Positions 1 to 5,054 of a stretch of 5,054 nucleotides of DNA are shown here, piece by piece. Each line of letters begins with the position of its first letter. Position 1 is the stretch's first letter. A program made the translations under genes and the position numbers. The notes beneath the pieces were generated by a model that did not search any database, was not told the origin of the DNA, and saw only the letters and a list, made by a program, of their open reading frames with translations. This DNA is from Bacillota bacterium (GTDB lineage Bacteria > Bacillota > Clostridia > Christensenellales > Pumilibacteraceae): the NCBI GenBank assembly GCA_009780875.1, contig WQZE01000100.1, forward strand, positions 1 through 5,054. Direction: 5' to 3'.

Positions 1-2022
1 CGTGGGTGCAGACTCCCCCACACCAAAAAACATTTGCTCACAAAACCGCAAAGGCACGGCTTGTCTTTTGTACACCAGTTGCTCCATCCGTGTACCTTGG
101 TTGGGAGCGGTCGCTTGCAACGCCCAGTACAACGCACTCAATTCTTTGTGGTTTTGGATACTCTTTTTCAAAAACAACTCTTTGCAAGCAGCCACACTCC
201 CAAAATGCAAGGCTTGTGCATATCCGAAGTCCTCCCAATGAGGACTTGTCTTGTCCATATGCTCACTTTCCCCGAGCAATTGCATTTCGTATTCATAGGA
301 CATATGGCGTATGTTCTTTGTCTTTTGTGTGATGCCACGCAGCAAAAAAGAAGGCTTGCTTTGCTCATTGGCGATATACAAACAAACCATCTCTGCCCCA
401 CTATGCAATAACTGCACAAGTTCCAACCTTGCTAGTTTGTTGACATCCTTGGTGCTCGGCACAAGGTGGAGACCTTTGGTTTTGAGATGCTCAATTTCTG
501 CATCGCTCAACAAACTTCTTTCTGACACACTGCTGGGCAAAACGCCCTCATTGAGGTCACAAATATAAACCTTTCTTTTGTCAGTGCCACGAAAAACTCT
601 CTCCTCACCAACGGTCACCGCATCATACAAAGGCGGCAAAAAAGGCACCTTGCTTTTGAGTGCATCCAAAAAACATTCCCGTGCAAATCTGCTCTCGTAC
701 TCTTTGTCCTCCAAAGAAAAATGACCGGCAACCCACCGCAAATCATCCACCAACTTGTCTACCTTGTGAGCAATTTGCACCACATCCAAATCCGTTTGGG
801 TGCTGAGGCGTGCCAAGTTTTGACTATGTGCCCCCAAATAATTTTTGAGTGCATCACAAAACGCCACCGCACCTTTTTGCAAATAAACCGTTTTTTCAAA
901 AATCTCCACCATTTCACAAAGTTTTTTTCGCACGCCCTCTGCCACATCATCGGCAAAGCCTTGCAAAAACCCATCAAAATTGGTTCCATATTTTTGCACA
1001 TAGGCAACCCACGCCCACCGCTCTTGTTGCGTGAGCCCCGTAAAATAATTTTTTCCGAGTGCCAGCATCTCATTTTGCCTGTACCCATTTTCACAAATGT
1101 CAAACAACGACATCAAAAAAGTCACAAAAGGATGAGACTGCAAATCATATTTGATTTCAATGTTGGCAGGAATGTCATATTCATCAAATATCCTGCGACA
1201 AAGAGACAAATCCCCTTTGAAAACCACCCCAATATCTTTGTACAACAGTCCATTTTTGGTATCCAAAATGATGCGTTTTGCCACCGCTTTGACTTGCTCT
1301 ACCGCACTAGATGCCTTGTAAATCTCTATGTGGTCAATGTTGCCTTTGGCTGCAACCTGGGTTGCATACACCGCACAAGACTTTGCTTTTTGGTGCAGTG
1401 CCTCCAACACCTTTTGTATCATTGGACTAAAATAATCAAAGTTGGCAATATGGAAATGCCAATCCTTGATTTTGGTGCTTGTCCTGATGGCCTGTTCCAA
1501 GAGTACATATTTTTGCATACCGTCAAAGTGTGTCCCACGCATACTCTCTTGGTACTGCTCATAGATTTTGGAAATATCCCTGAGTTTGAACGCCAATCCT
1601 TGATACAATGGTATTTTTTGCTCACCCATTTCATCGCACAAATCAGCAGGTTCTATGCCGCTCCCTTGCAACATTTGGATGGTTTCGTACAGTTTTTCTG
1701 CAAAGCCTGCAAACAACGCAGATTTGCCAAACACCAAAAATTTGTTTTTGAGACAGATTGATTTGATGAGCATAATGCTTGCGCGCTTGGACAACGGTTG
1801 CATTGTCTGCTCGCCCAAGGCGTACAACAATCTATCAAATGTCAGCACATCCAAGTCAAATGCCCCGTGCGAACCCGCATAAACCCGCCGCTCACACGCA
1901 AGCGTATAATGGTCTGGCACAATCAAAATATGCCTGTGCTCCAAATCTGCTTTTCTTGCTTTGAGTGTATGGATGGCATCTTGCAAAGCGTGCCCATAGG
2001 TTTCATATGTTTTTATATTCAT
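1..2022 (-). CDS. addB: ATP-dependent helicase/nuclease AddAB, AddB (RexB-type) subunit, N-terminal 674 residues (3' end beyond window)
   Basis: AddB pairs with AddA to resect double-strand DNA breaks and load RecA at Chi. In this family AddB supplies a helicase-like fold and a C-terminal RecB-type nuclease with an Fe-S cluster. The frame is open from ATG 2022-2020 to base 1 (I checked every codon), so the gene runs off the left edge. Family-like segments, in order: ILIVPDHY (res. 32-39), VLTFDRLL (59-66), ANFDYFSPM (193-201), YKDIGVVFKGD (261-271), FDEYDIPANI (279-288), QSHPFVTFLMSLFDI (295-309) and VYICDLNEGVLPSS (485-498) followed by LLSDAEIEHLKTKG. They line up with Bacillus AddB as I remember it. 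No Walker A GxxGxGKT is present at the N terminus, which resembles streptococcal RexB. The nuclease motif and cluster cysteines would lie off-window (family length about 1000-1150 aa). An in-frame TGA at 2034-2032 forces the start to be near 2022. A GAGAGAGG purine tract lies only 3 nt upstream, which is tight. Divergent from the lipoprotein gene. Confidence 0.92.
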   Translation of the reverse strand, partial: MNIKTYETYGHALQDAIHTLKARKADLEHRHILIVPDHYTLACERRVYAGSHGAFDLDVLTFDRLLYALGEQTMQPLSKRASIMLIKSICLKNKFLVFGKSALFAGFAEKLYETIQMLQGSGIEPADLCDEMGEQKIPLYQGLAFKLRDISKIYEQYQESMRGTHFDGMQKYVLLEQAIRTSTKIKDWHFHIANFDYFSPMIQKVLEALHQKAKSCAVYATQVAAKGNIDHIEIYKASSAVEQVKAVAKRIILDTKNGLLYKDIGVVFKGDLSLCRRIFDEYDIPANIEIKYDLQSHPFVTFLMSLFDICENGYRQNEMLALGKNYFTGLTQQERWAWVAYVQKYGTNFDGFLQGFADDVAEGVRKKLCEMVEIFEKTVYLQKGAVAFCDALKNYLGAHSQNLARLSTQTDLDVVQIAHKVDKLVDDLRWVAGHFSLEDKEYESRFARECFLDALKSKVPFLPPLYDAVTVGEERVFRGTDKRKVYICDLNEGVLPSSVSERSLLSDAEIEHLKTKGLHLVPSTKDVNKLARLELVQLLHSGAEMVCLYIANEQSKPSFLLRGITQKTKNIRHMSYEYEMQLLGESEHMDKTSPHWEDFGYAQALHFGSVAACKELFLKKSIQNHKELSALYWALQATAPNQGTRMEQLVYKRQAVPLRFCEQMFFGVGESAPT

Positions 2023-2039
2023 TGTCCTCTCTCAAACAG

Positions 2040-2051
2040 ATACAATTGTAT
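2040..2051. promoter_or_regulatory. Perfect 12-bp palindrome in the divergent addB/lipoprotein spacer (candidate operator)
   Basis: ATACAATTGTAT is exactly self-complementary. It lies between the two divergent start codons and its last base is the first base of the lipoprotein -35 box, a classic repressor position. It also contains TACAAT on the minus strand, a possible weak -10 for addB, but no convincing minus-strand -35 lies 16-18 bp upstream of it. Function is inferred from position; short AT palindromes can arise by chance. Confidence 0.35.
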
Positions 2052-2079
2052 TGACTTTATGTGTCTTTTATGCTACAAT
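2051..2079 (+). promoter_or_regulatory. Sigma-A-type promoter driving the lipoprotein gene, predicted leaderless
   Basis: The -35 box TTGACT (2051-2056) and -10 box TACAAT (2074-2079) each differ by one base from consensus, and the spacer is exactly 17 bp. Placing +1 seven bases after the -10 puts it at about 2086, the A of the lipoprotein ATG. The six bases between the -10 and the ATG (2080-2085) have no room for a Shine-Dalgarno site. Confidence 0.8.
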
Positions 2080-2085
2080 ATTGCT

Positions 2086-3051
2086 ATGAAGAAATTACGA
2101 TTTGTCTCAATACTATCTACTTGCCTACTTGCAATATTCTTGCTTGCAGGTTGCCAGCAAAAGGATTTGACCATTGTGTTGGATGACCCCAAGCCCTATG
2201 GCAACGGCGTCATTGAAACCACGGAGTACTCCGTCAAAAAATCAAAGTTTGAAAACAACATAGAAGTTGTCATTGCCACGGGCACCTTGGCGTTTGTTTT
2301 GGACACCACCCAAAGCAGTGTCAGCCTTGCAATGGACTTTTCACTCACCTACAACGACCTTGCGGACACAGTAGACCGTGGCAAAACGGATATGATTGTC
2401 TCCTCGGCAGAGTTCTCCAAAACGGCAATGTCACCACTCAAAAGCCATAAAGCCGTAGCATTGGAAGCCAGAACTGGGCAGACGGACAAGAGTTATGAGT
2501 TTGATGGTGATTATTTGAACAAAACCGCCACCCTCACCAATGCTGACAAAACAACCCAATCGTTGTCTTTGGAAAAATACAAAGGTACTCCCAACATCTT
2601 TGACAACGAGTATTTGTTCTATGCTGTGCGCAGTGCCACCCAATTGACCTCTGGTCAACAATTCAAGTTTGGCTTGTCCGTCTTGTTTGATTCGTTCCAA
2701 AATGACGCCTATACCGAGTACGCAATGCTTGCCTCCGTAGCTGAGGGCGTCGCCCCCATCATCTTGGACACCAACACAAACATTGAGGGCATTCCGCAAA
2801 CCGAAAAAGGCGAAAACGCCCCCCTAGATGCACGCATTGTCAAACTTGATATTTCTAGTGGCACACCTGGACCCAGTTTGTATTTGGCGTATGCAGACAA
2901 GCCCATCTATGTGGGAGCAGAGGGCACGCCCTATGTGGGTGACAAACAAAATGATTCCGATACAGGGTATCAAAAAGTGCTCTTGCAAGCCTCCACCACA
3001 GATACAATGTCTGTGATGACCTATACACTTGACAAATATAGGGTTTCCTAA
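2086..3051 (+). CDS. Secreted lipoprotein of unknown function, 321 aa
   Basis: A basic N-region (MKKLRF) is followed by a hydrophobic core and the lipobox LAGC with Cys23. This predicts export by Sec, lipidation, cleavage before Cys23 and membrane anchoring of a mature protein of about 299 aa on the outer face. The mature part is soluble-looking, rich in Asp, Thr, Ser and Lys, with alternating polar/hydrophobic stretches suggesting mainly beta structure. I do not recognise the family with confidence. The segment NEYLFYAVRSATQLTSGQQF (174-193) is faintly like DUF3108-type proteins (ALYALR then pL..G), which is a guess. The frame is open upstream to 1798, but starting there would overlap addB and bury the signal peptide, so ATG 2086 is chosen. 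There is no ribosome binding site; see the leaderless promoter at 2051-2079. The gene stands alone, stops with TAA and has its own terminator at 3105-3136. Confidence 0.88.
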   Translation: MKKLRFVSILSTCLLAIFLLAGCQQKDLTIVLDDPKPYGNGVIETTEYSVKKSKFENNIEVVIATGTLAFVLDTTQSSVSLAMDFSLTYNDLADTVDRGKTDMIVSSAEFSKTAMSPLKSHKAVALEARTGQTDKSYEFDGDYLNKTATLTNADKTTQSLSLEKYKGTPNIFDNEYLFYAVRSATQLTSGQQFKFGLSVLFDSFQNDAYTEYAMLASVAEGVAPIILDTNTNIEGIPQTEKGENAPLDARIVKLDISSGTPGPSLYLAYADKPIYVGAEGTPYVGDKQNDSDTGYQKVLLQASTTDTMSVMTYTLDKYRVS

Positions 3052-3055
3052 AATA

Positions 3056-3107
3056 TTGGATTGCCTACACCTATTTATACAAAAGATACACCGTATTTTG
3101 GATTGCC
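3056..3107. repeat. 10-bp direct repeat flanking the convergent gap
   Basis: TTGGATTGCC occurs at 3056-3065, just after the lipoprotein stop, and again at 3098-3107, where it runs into the left arm of the terminator stem. The 42-bp offset suggests a small local duplication or a chance repeat. No function is assigned. Confidence 0.45.
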
Positions 3108-3136
3108 GGCTAGTCGTTTTGACTAGCCGGCTTTTT
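3105..3136 (+). terminator. Rho-independent terminator of the lipoprotein gene
   Basis: A perfect 11-bp GC-rich stem (GCCGGCTAGTC at 3105-3115, GACTAGCCGGC at 3121-3131) closes a GTTTT loop and is followed by TTTTT (3132-3136). It starts 54 bp after the lipoprotein stop and ends 2 bp before the stop of the convergent gene. Read on the minus strand the same hairpin is followed by AATCC, with no U-tract, so it should terminate rightward transcription well and leftward transcription poorly. Confidence 0.93.
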
Positions 3137-3138
3137 GA

Positions 3139-4647
3139 TTACTTTTTCAATTGTATCAAACACTCAGCAAGCAACGCATTGTTCATATCTCTTGCTTTTT
3201 TGTCCAAGACCTCTGCCCCAAACAACAAAGCGTGCATTGCAACAAAAAAACCTAGGGGGCAAGACAACAACGCCACCACAAAGTACCAAGGATTTTTCAA
3301 TGCAATCATCAACCACGCACTCACGCCTAGGGCACTTGCAAGCAAGGCAAACGGCAAAAAGAGTGCCAACAAATAAAGAAAATTGGACAAACTCTTTATC
3401 TCTGGATAGCCATCACACGCCTTGTCGCCCACGCTCTGTTGCAAAAAGCGTTGTCTCCTACCAATATGCCACAAAATCCCTTGCGACACACGCCCTAGCG
3501 TCCTCTTGCCAAGCCAAGAAAATAAAAAAGAAAAACCACCCGCTCCTACGCAGCCAAGTATCATTTTGAAAATACCCAAACCACTCAATCCGAGCACAAC
3601 ACCGCTATATACGCCGACAAACACGGAGAGACCTACCGCCACACTCACCCACACAATCCAGTGAAAAAACTTGGCAACAAACTTGGCTAGTTGGATACGC
3701 TTGTGTTCCCACTTGATTATCTTGTCTTCCCCCGCTATCCCGCTGGGGGTCTCTGCCCTCTCACTCTCCTGCTTTTGTGCATTAGCGTGTTCCTTTTGCA
3801 TTGTCTGCAAAGGGGCGGACACAGGTATTTGTGAGGCTTGCTCCCTTTGGCGAGCATTTGCCTCCTCTTTTTGCTTGTCAAATTCAATCTGCAATTGTTT
3901 GATTTTGTCACCCTGTGCCTGCAACATTTGCACAAGCATTGGCAACTCTATCACGGGCTCTGGGGATATGGACGCTTGCATATCGGCACGCTCCTCCTGC
4001 GTCCCCAAAACTTGCTCTTGGTGGGGTTGTGTGCGTGTGTTGTGTACTGGATGCAAGACAACGGGCTCCCTTGTCTCACAAACCGTATCTGACAAAGCCC
4101 CCTCCATAGGGTGCGTCTCTACCAAAGGAGTGCTCACACTATGTTCCAAAGTCATATCTTGTTCGCTTTGCACAAAATCCGTATCCGTAAAAGTAGTGTT
4201 TTGTGTTTGCCTGGGCTCCTCCTGCAAATTTTCTGGGTCCCGCATAGATGGGTCAGACACCCCCAAAAGTTTGGACAAAGCGGTCTCACTCCTCGTGTCT
4301 CCAATATCAAAATCTTCTAGCCCAATCCTTTCAAGAATGGATTGCTTGACTTGCGGGTCCACCATAAGGCTCTTGTCCACCCCTTCTTCTAGCCCGCTTT
4401 GCTCCAAAAGGGACCCGTCTTTGCTCCGTGTCCTTGATTTTTTTTTGAGTTTGCTAAAAGCCTCATATGCCTCCATTGCAATTTGCTCATCCGTCTTTTC
4501 GGGTTGTTGCGTTGGCGACACAGCAAGACCGTTACGCCTTGCATAGCCATCATAGCAAATTTGACACACTTTGAGGACATCCCCATCCTCTTCTATTTTG
4601 TACTCTTTGTCGCCCACAAATCCACAGGCTTCACACTCATATTTCAT
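3139..4647 (-). CDS. Zinc-ribbon, coiled-coil, multi-pass membrane protein of unknown function, 502 aa
   Basis: I do not recognise the family, but the layout is clear. Residues 1-32 form a zinc ribbon with Cys5-X2-Cys8 and Cys28-X2-Cys31 (CEAC, CQIC), probably binding one Zn. Residues 55-76 are a charged helix-like stretch rich in Lys and Arg. Residues 80-235 are a polar, acidic, Gln/Thr/Pro-rich linker that is probably disordered. Residues 236-272 are heptad-like and charged (MLQAQGDKIKQLQIEFDKQK), probably a coiled coil. Hydrophobic helices follow at about 329-351, 358-380, 422-448 and 453-477, in two pairs split by a basic loop (KRTLGRV...GRRQR), then a 25-residue charged tail. The lack of a signal peptide and the basic inter-pair loop suggest that the N terminus, central loop and tail are cytoplasmic. 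The start is supported by AGGA at 4660-4657, 9 nt before the ATG. It is transcribed toward the lipoprotein gene and preceded by the repeat/promoter array at 4690-5054. A transport, sensing or scaffold role would be speculation. Confidence 0.85.
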   Translation of the reverse strand: MKYECEACGFVGDKEYKIEEDGDVLKVCQICYDGYARRNGLAVSPTQQPEKTDEQIAMEAYEAFSKLKKKSRTRSKDGSLLEQSGLEEGVDKSLMVDPQVKQSILERIGLEDFDIGDTRSETALSKLLGVSDPSMRDPENLQEEPRQTQNTTFTDTDFVQSEQDMTLEHSVSTPLVETHPMEGALSDTVCETREPVVLHPVHNTRTQPHQEQVLGTQEERADMQASISPEPVIELPMLVQMLQAQGDKIKQLQIEFDKQKEEANARQREQASQIPVSAPLQTMQKEHANAQKQESERAETPSGIAGEDKIIKWEHKRIQLAKFVAKFFHWIVWVSVAVGLSVFVGVYSGVVLGLSGLGIFKMILGCVGAGGFSFLFSWLGKRTLGRVSQGILWHIGRRQRFLQQSVGDKACDGYPEIKSLSNFLYLLALFLPFALLASALGVSAWLMIALKNPWYFVVALLSCPLGFFVAMHALLFGAEVLDKKARDMNNALLAECLIQLKK

Positions 4648-4656
4648 AACAACCTA

Positions 4657-4660
4657 TCCT
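4657..4660 (-). promoter_or_regulatory. Ribosome binding site of the zinc-ribbon membrane gene
   Basis: AGGA within AAGGATAGG on the minus strand, with 9 nt between it and the ATG at 4647-4645. It supports this start codon for the 502-aa protein. Confidence 0.7.
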
Positions 4661-4681
4661 TGCTTCCTTTTTTCATCTTTT

Positions 4682-4692
4682 GGCACTGTGCC
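4682..4692. promoter_or_regulatory. 11-bp palindrome GGCAC-T-GTGCC in the 5' leader of the zinc-ribbon gene
   Basis: Perfect 5-bp arms flank a single central base, 35 bp upstream of the start codon and directly next to a CCACAAT half-site (4693-4699). The central spacing suits a DNA-binding site better than an RNA hairpin. It is a candidate operator by position only. Confidence 0.3.
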
Positions 4693-4770
4693 CCACAATT
4701 TACCGCCCCTTCTCTTTTGACTCACACTGATTTTACTACCATTTGTTTCTAAATTTCTCTGGTGATGATG

Positions 4771-4790
4771 ATTCTACCACAATTTCGCTC
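4771..4790 (-). repeat. Repeat copy R4: promoter-like 20-bp element with extended -10 TGGTAGAAT
   Basis: The plus-strand sequence ATTCTACCACAATTTCGCTC matches the downstream copies (R2/R1) at 16 of 20 positions. On the minus strand it reads as an extended -10 (TGG-TAGAAT) preceded by CGAAATTG. A CACAAT (4778-4783) and an ATTGTG (4797-4802) form an inverted pair with 13 bases between. No good -35 lies 16-18 bp upstream, so promoter activity would depend on the extended -10. If active, its transcript would have a leader of roughly 117 nt. Confidence 0.6.
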
Positions 4791-4865
4791 CGTTCCATTG
4801 TGATGACCATTCTATTACCATTGTTTTTACAACATTCTATCTCCAACTTTGCTTGGGTTATGATT

Positions 4866-4885
4866 ATTATACCACAATTTTACAA
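4866..4885 (-). repeat. Repeat copy R3: promoter-like 20-bp element
   Basis: ATTATACCACAATTTTACAA on the plus strand shares the core ATTATA-mCACAATTT with the other copies but diverges after it. It contains the -10 of the best minus-strand promoter in the region and lacks the inverted ATTGTG partner that R4 and R2 have. Confidence 0.6.
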
Positions 4886-4894
4886 AATTTTCAA
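4866..4894 (-). promoter_or_regulatory. Sigma-A-type promoter reading toward the zinc-ribbon membrane gene
   Basis: On the minus strand TTGAAA (4894-4889) and a perfect TATAAT (4871-4866) are separated by exactly 17 bp, and a TG dinucleotide one base upstream makes an extended -10. Predicted +1 is near 4859, giving a leader of about 212 nt before the ATG at 4647. This is the only copy of the repeat with a convincing -35. Confidence 0.75.
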
Positions 4895-4939
4895 GTTATT
4901 TTTGTATGTAACATTTTTTTTGCAAAAATCATATGCTGT

Positions 4940-4959
4940 ATTATAACACAATTTCGTGC
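4940..4959 (-). repeat. Repeat copy R2: promoter-like 20-bp element, identical to R1
   Basis: ATTATAACACAATTTCGTGC is identical over 20 bases to the copy at the right window edge. On the minus strand it gives TGT-TATAAT, an extended consensus -10. The nearest -35 candidate, TTGAGT (plus 4961-4966), is only 15 bp away, so as a promoter it would rely on the extended -10. Confidence 0.7.
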
Positions 4960-4973
4960 CACTCAATTGTGTT
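4945..4973. promoter_or_regulatory. 29-bp imperfect palindrome over R2 (candidate operator)
   Basis: AACACAATT (4945-4953) and AATTGTGTT (4965-4973) are perfect 9-bp inverted arms. The 11-base spacer contains a further GTG-C-CAC symmetry about the same centre, so 12 of 14 base pairs match about base 4959. The left arm overlaps the last base of the -10 box (on the plus strand) and the region just upstream of it, where a bound dimer would block RNA polymerase. Confidence 0.5.
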
Positions 4974-5034
4974 GAATGCTTGATTACACTTGAATTTTGC
5001 AACGCTCCATACCAACTGTGCCTTTATTGTGATA

Positions 5035-5054
5035 ATTATAACACAATTTCGTGC
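5035..5054 (-). repeat. Repeat copy R1: promoter-like 20-bp element ending at the window edge
   Basis: Identical to R2 across all 20 bases, ending exactly at the last base of the window, so the repeat may continue outside. The minus-strand -10 is TGT-TATAAT; any -35 and any right-hand ATTGTG arm are off-window. Upstream on the plus strand, ATTGTG (5026-5031) and CACAAT (5042-5047) bracket the -10 as an inverted pair with 10 bases between. Confidence 0.7.

Larger units (their letters stand above)
4648..5054. other. AT-rich non-coding region upstream of the zinc-ribbon gene, carrying a promoter-like repeat array
   Basis: No credible gene lies here on either strand. The stretch becomes more AT-rich to the right, with an 8-T run at 4914-4921 and the palindrome TTTTTGCAAAAA at 4917-4928, which may curve the DNA. 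On the plus strand CACAAT occurs five times (4694, 4778, 4873, 4947, 5042) and ATTGTG three times (4797, 4966, 5026). Most are attached to minus-strand -10-like boxes. The pattern is cut by the right window edge. Confidence 0.7.

Noticed and set aside
721..1761. 346-codon open frame on the plus strand
   Set aside because: It is the exact in-register antisense of addB, whose minus-strand translation matches AddB motifs throughout; the plus-strand product has no family features or ribosome binding site.
1798..2085. N-terminal extension of the lipoprotein by 96 codons
   Set aside because: It would overlap addB by 225 bp, precede the promoter and place the signal peptide internally; ATG 2086 gives a textbook lipoprotein start.
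3080..3100. Second hairpin CAAAA-G-ATAC-ACC-GTAT-TTTG between the convergent genes
   Set aside because: Short, AT-rich, bulged stem without a following T-run on either strand; too weak to call a terminator.
3671..4546. 291-codon Cys/Ser-rich open frame on the plus strand
   Set aside because: Antisense to the zinc-ribbon membrane gene. The composition is an artefact of reading the complement of its acidic and Gln-rich linker, and there is no supporting start signal.
4917..4928. TTTTTGCAAAAA as a terminator
   Set aside because: The AT-only arms with a two-base centre cannot form a stable RNA hairpin, and no gene ends nearby; more likely a bendable A-tract.
4743..4946. Small hydrophobic open frame of 67 codons on the plus strand
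   Set aside because: It starts at TTG without a ribosome binding site, runs through the repeat array, and its hydrophobicity reflects AT-rich sequence.
4771..5054. CRISPR array
   Set aside because: The units are 20 bp, differ among themselves, have unequal spacings (95, 74, 95) and contain promoter hexamers; no cas gene is present.

Overview
The window looks like chromosomal DNA of a low-to-moderate GC bacterium, most likely a member of the Bacillota (Clostridia-like). The evidence is the AddB/RexB-type recombination nuclease subunit, a Gram-positive style lipoprotein with a canonical lipobox, sigma-A-type promoters, purine-rich Shine-Dalgarno sites and an intrinsic terminator. TGA, TAA and TAG all behave as ordinary stops. 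Taxonomy is inferred from gene content only; there is no rRNA or other marker gene.

Layout. (1) 1-2022, minus strand: the first 674 codons of addB, open to the left window edge with no stop. (2) 2023-2085: a 63-bp divergent intergenic region. It holds a near-consensus promoter pointing right, whose predicted +1 falls on the A of the next start codon, and a perfect 12-bp palindrome touching the -35 box. (3) 2086-3051, plus strand: a 321-aa lipoprotein of unknown function, probably translated from a leaderless mRNA. (4) 3052-3138: a convergent gap with an 11-bp-stem intrinsic terminator serving the lipoprotein gene. (5) 3139-4647, minus strand: a 502-aa unrecognised protein with an N-terminal four-Cys zinc ribbon, a long polar linker, a coiled-coil-like segment and four predicted membrane helices. 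(6) 4648-5054: an AT-rich non-coding region carrying four copies of a 20-bp element built around a minus-strand extended -10 box, plus one degenerate copy. CACAAT/ATTGTG half-sites lie around them, and one copy has a good -35. This looks like a promoter/operator array for the zinc-ribbon membrane gene, whose 5' end it adjoins.

The three genes are not an obvious functional unit. addB belongs to double-strand-break repair (an addA partner would be expected beyond the left edge). The other two are an envelope lipoprotein and a membrane protein of unknown role, arranged convergently. The least ordinary parts are the repeat/half-site array at 4690-5054, the leaderless lipoprotein promoter and the zinc-ribbon/four-helix architecture. 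I see no CRISPR array, tRNA, rRNA, transposase or phage gene.
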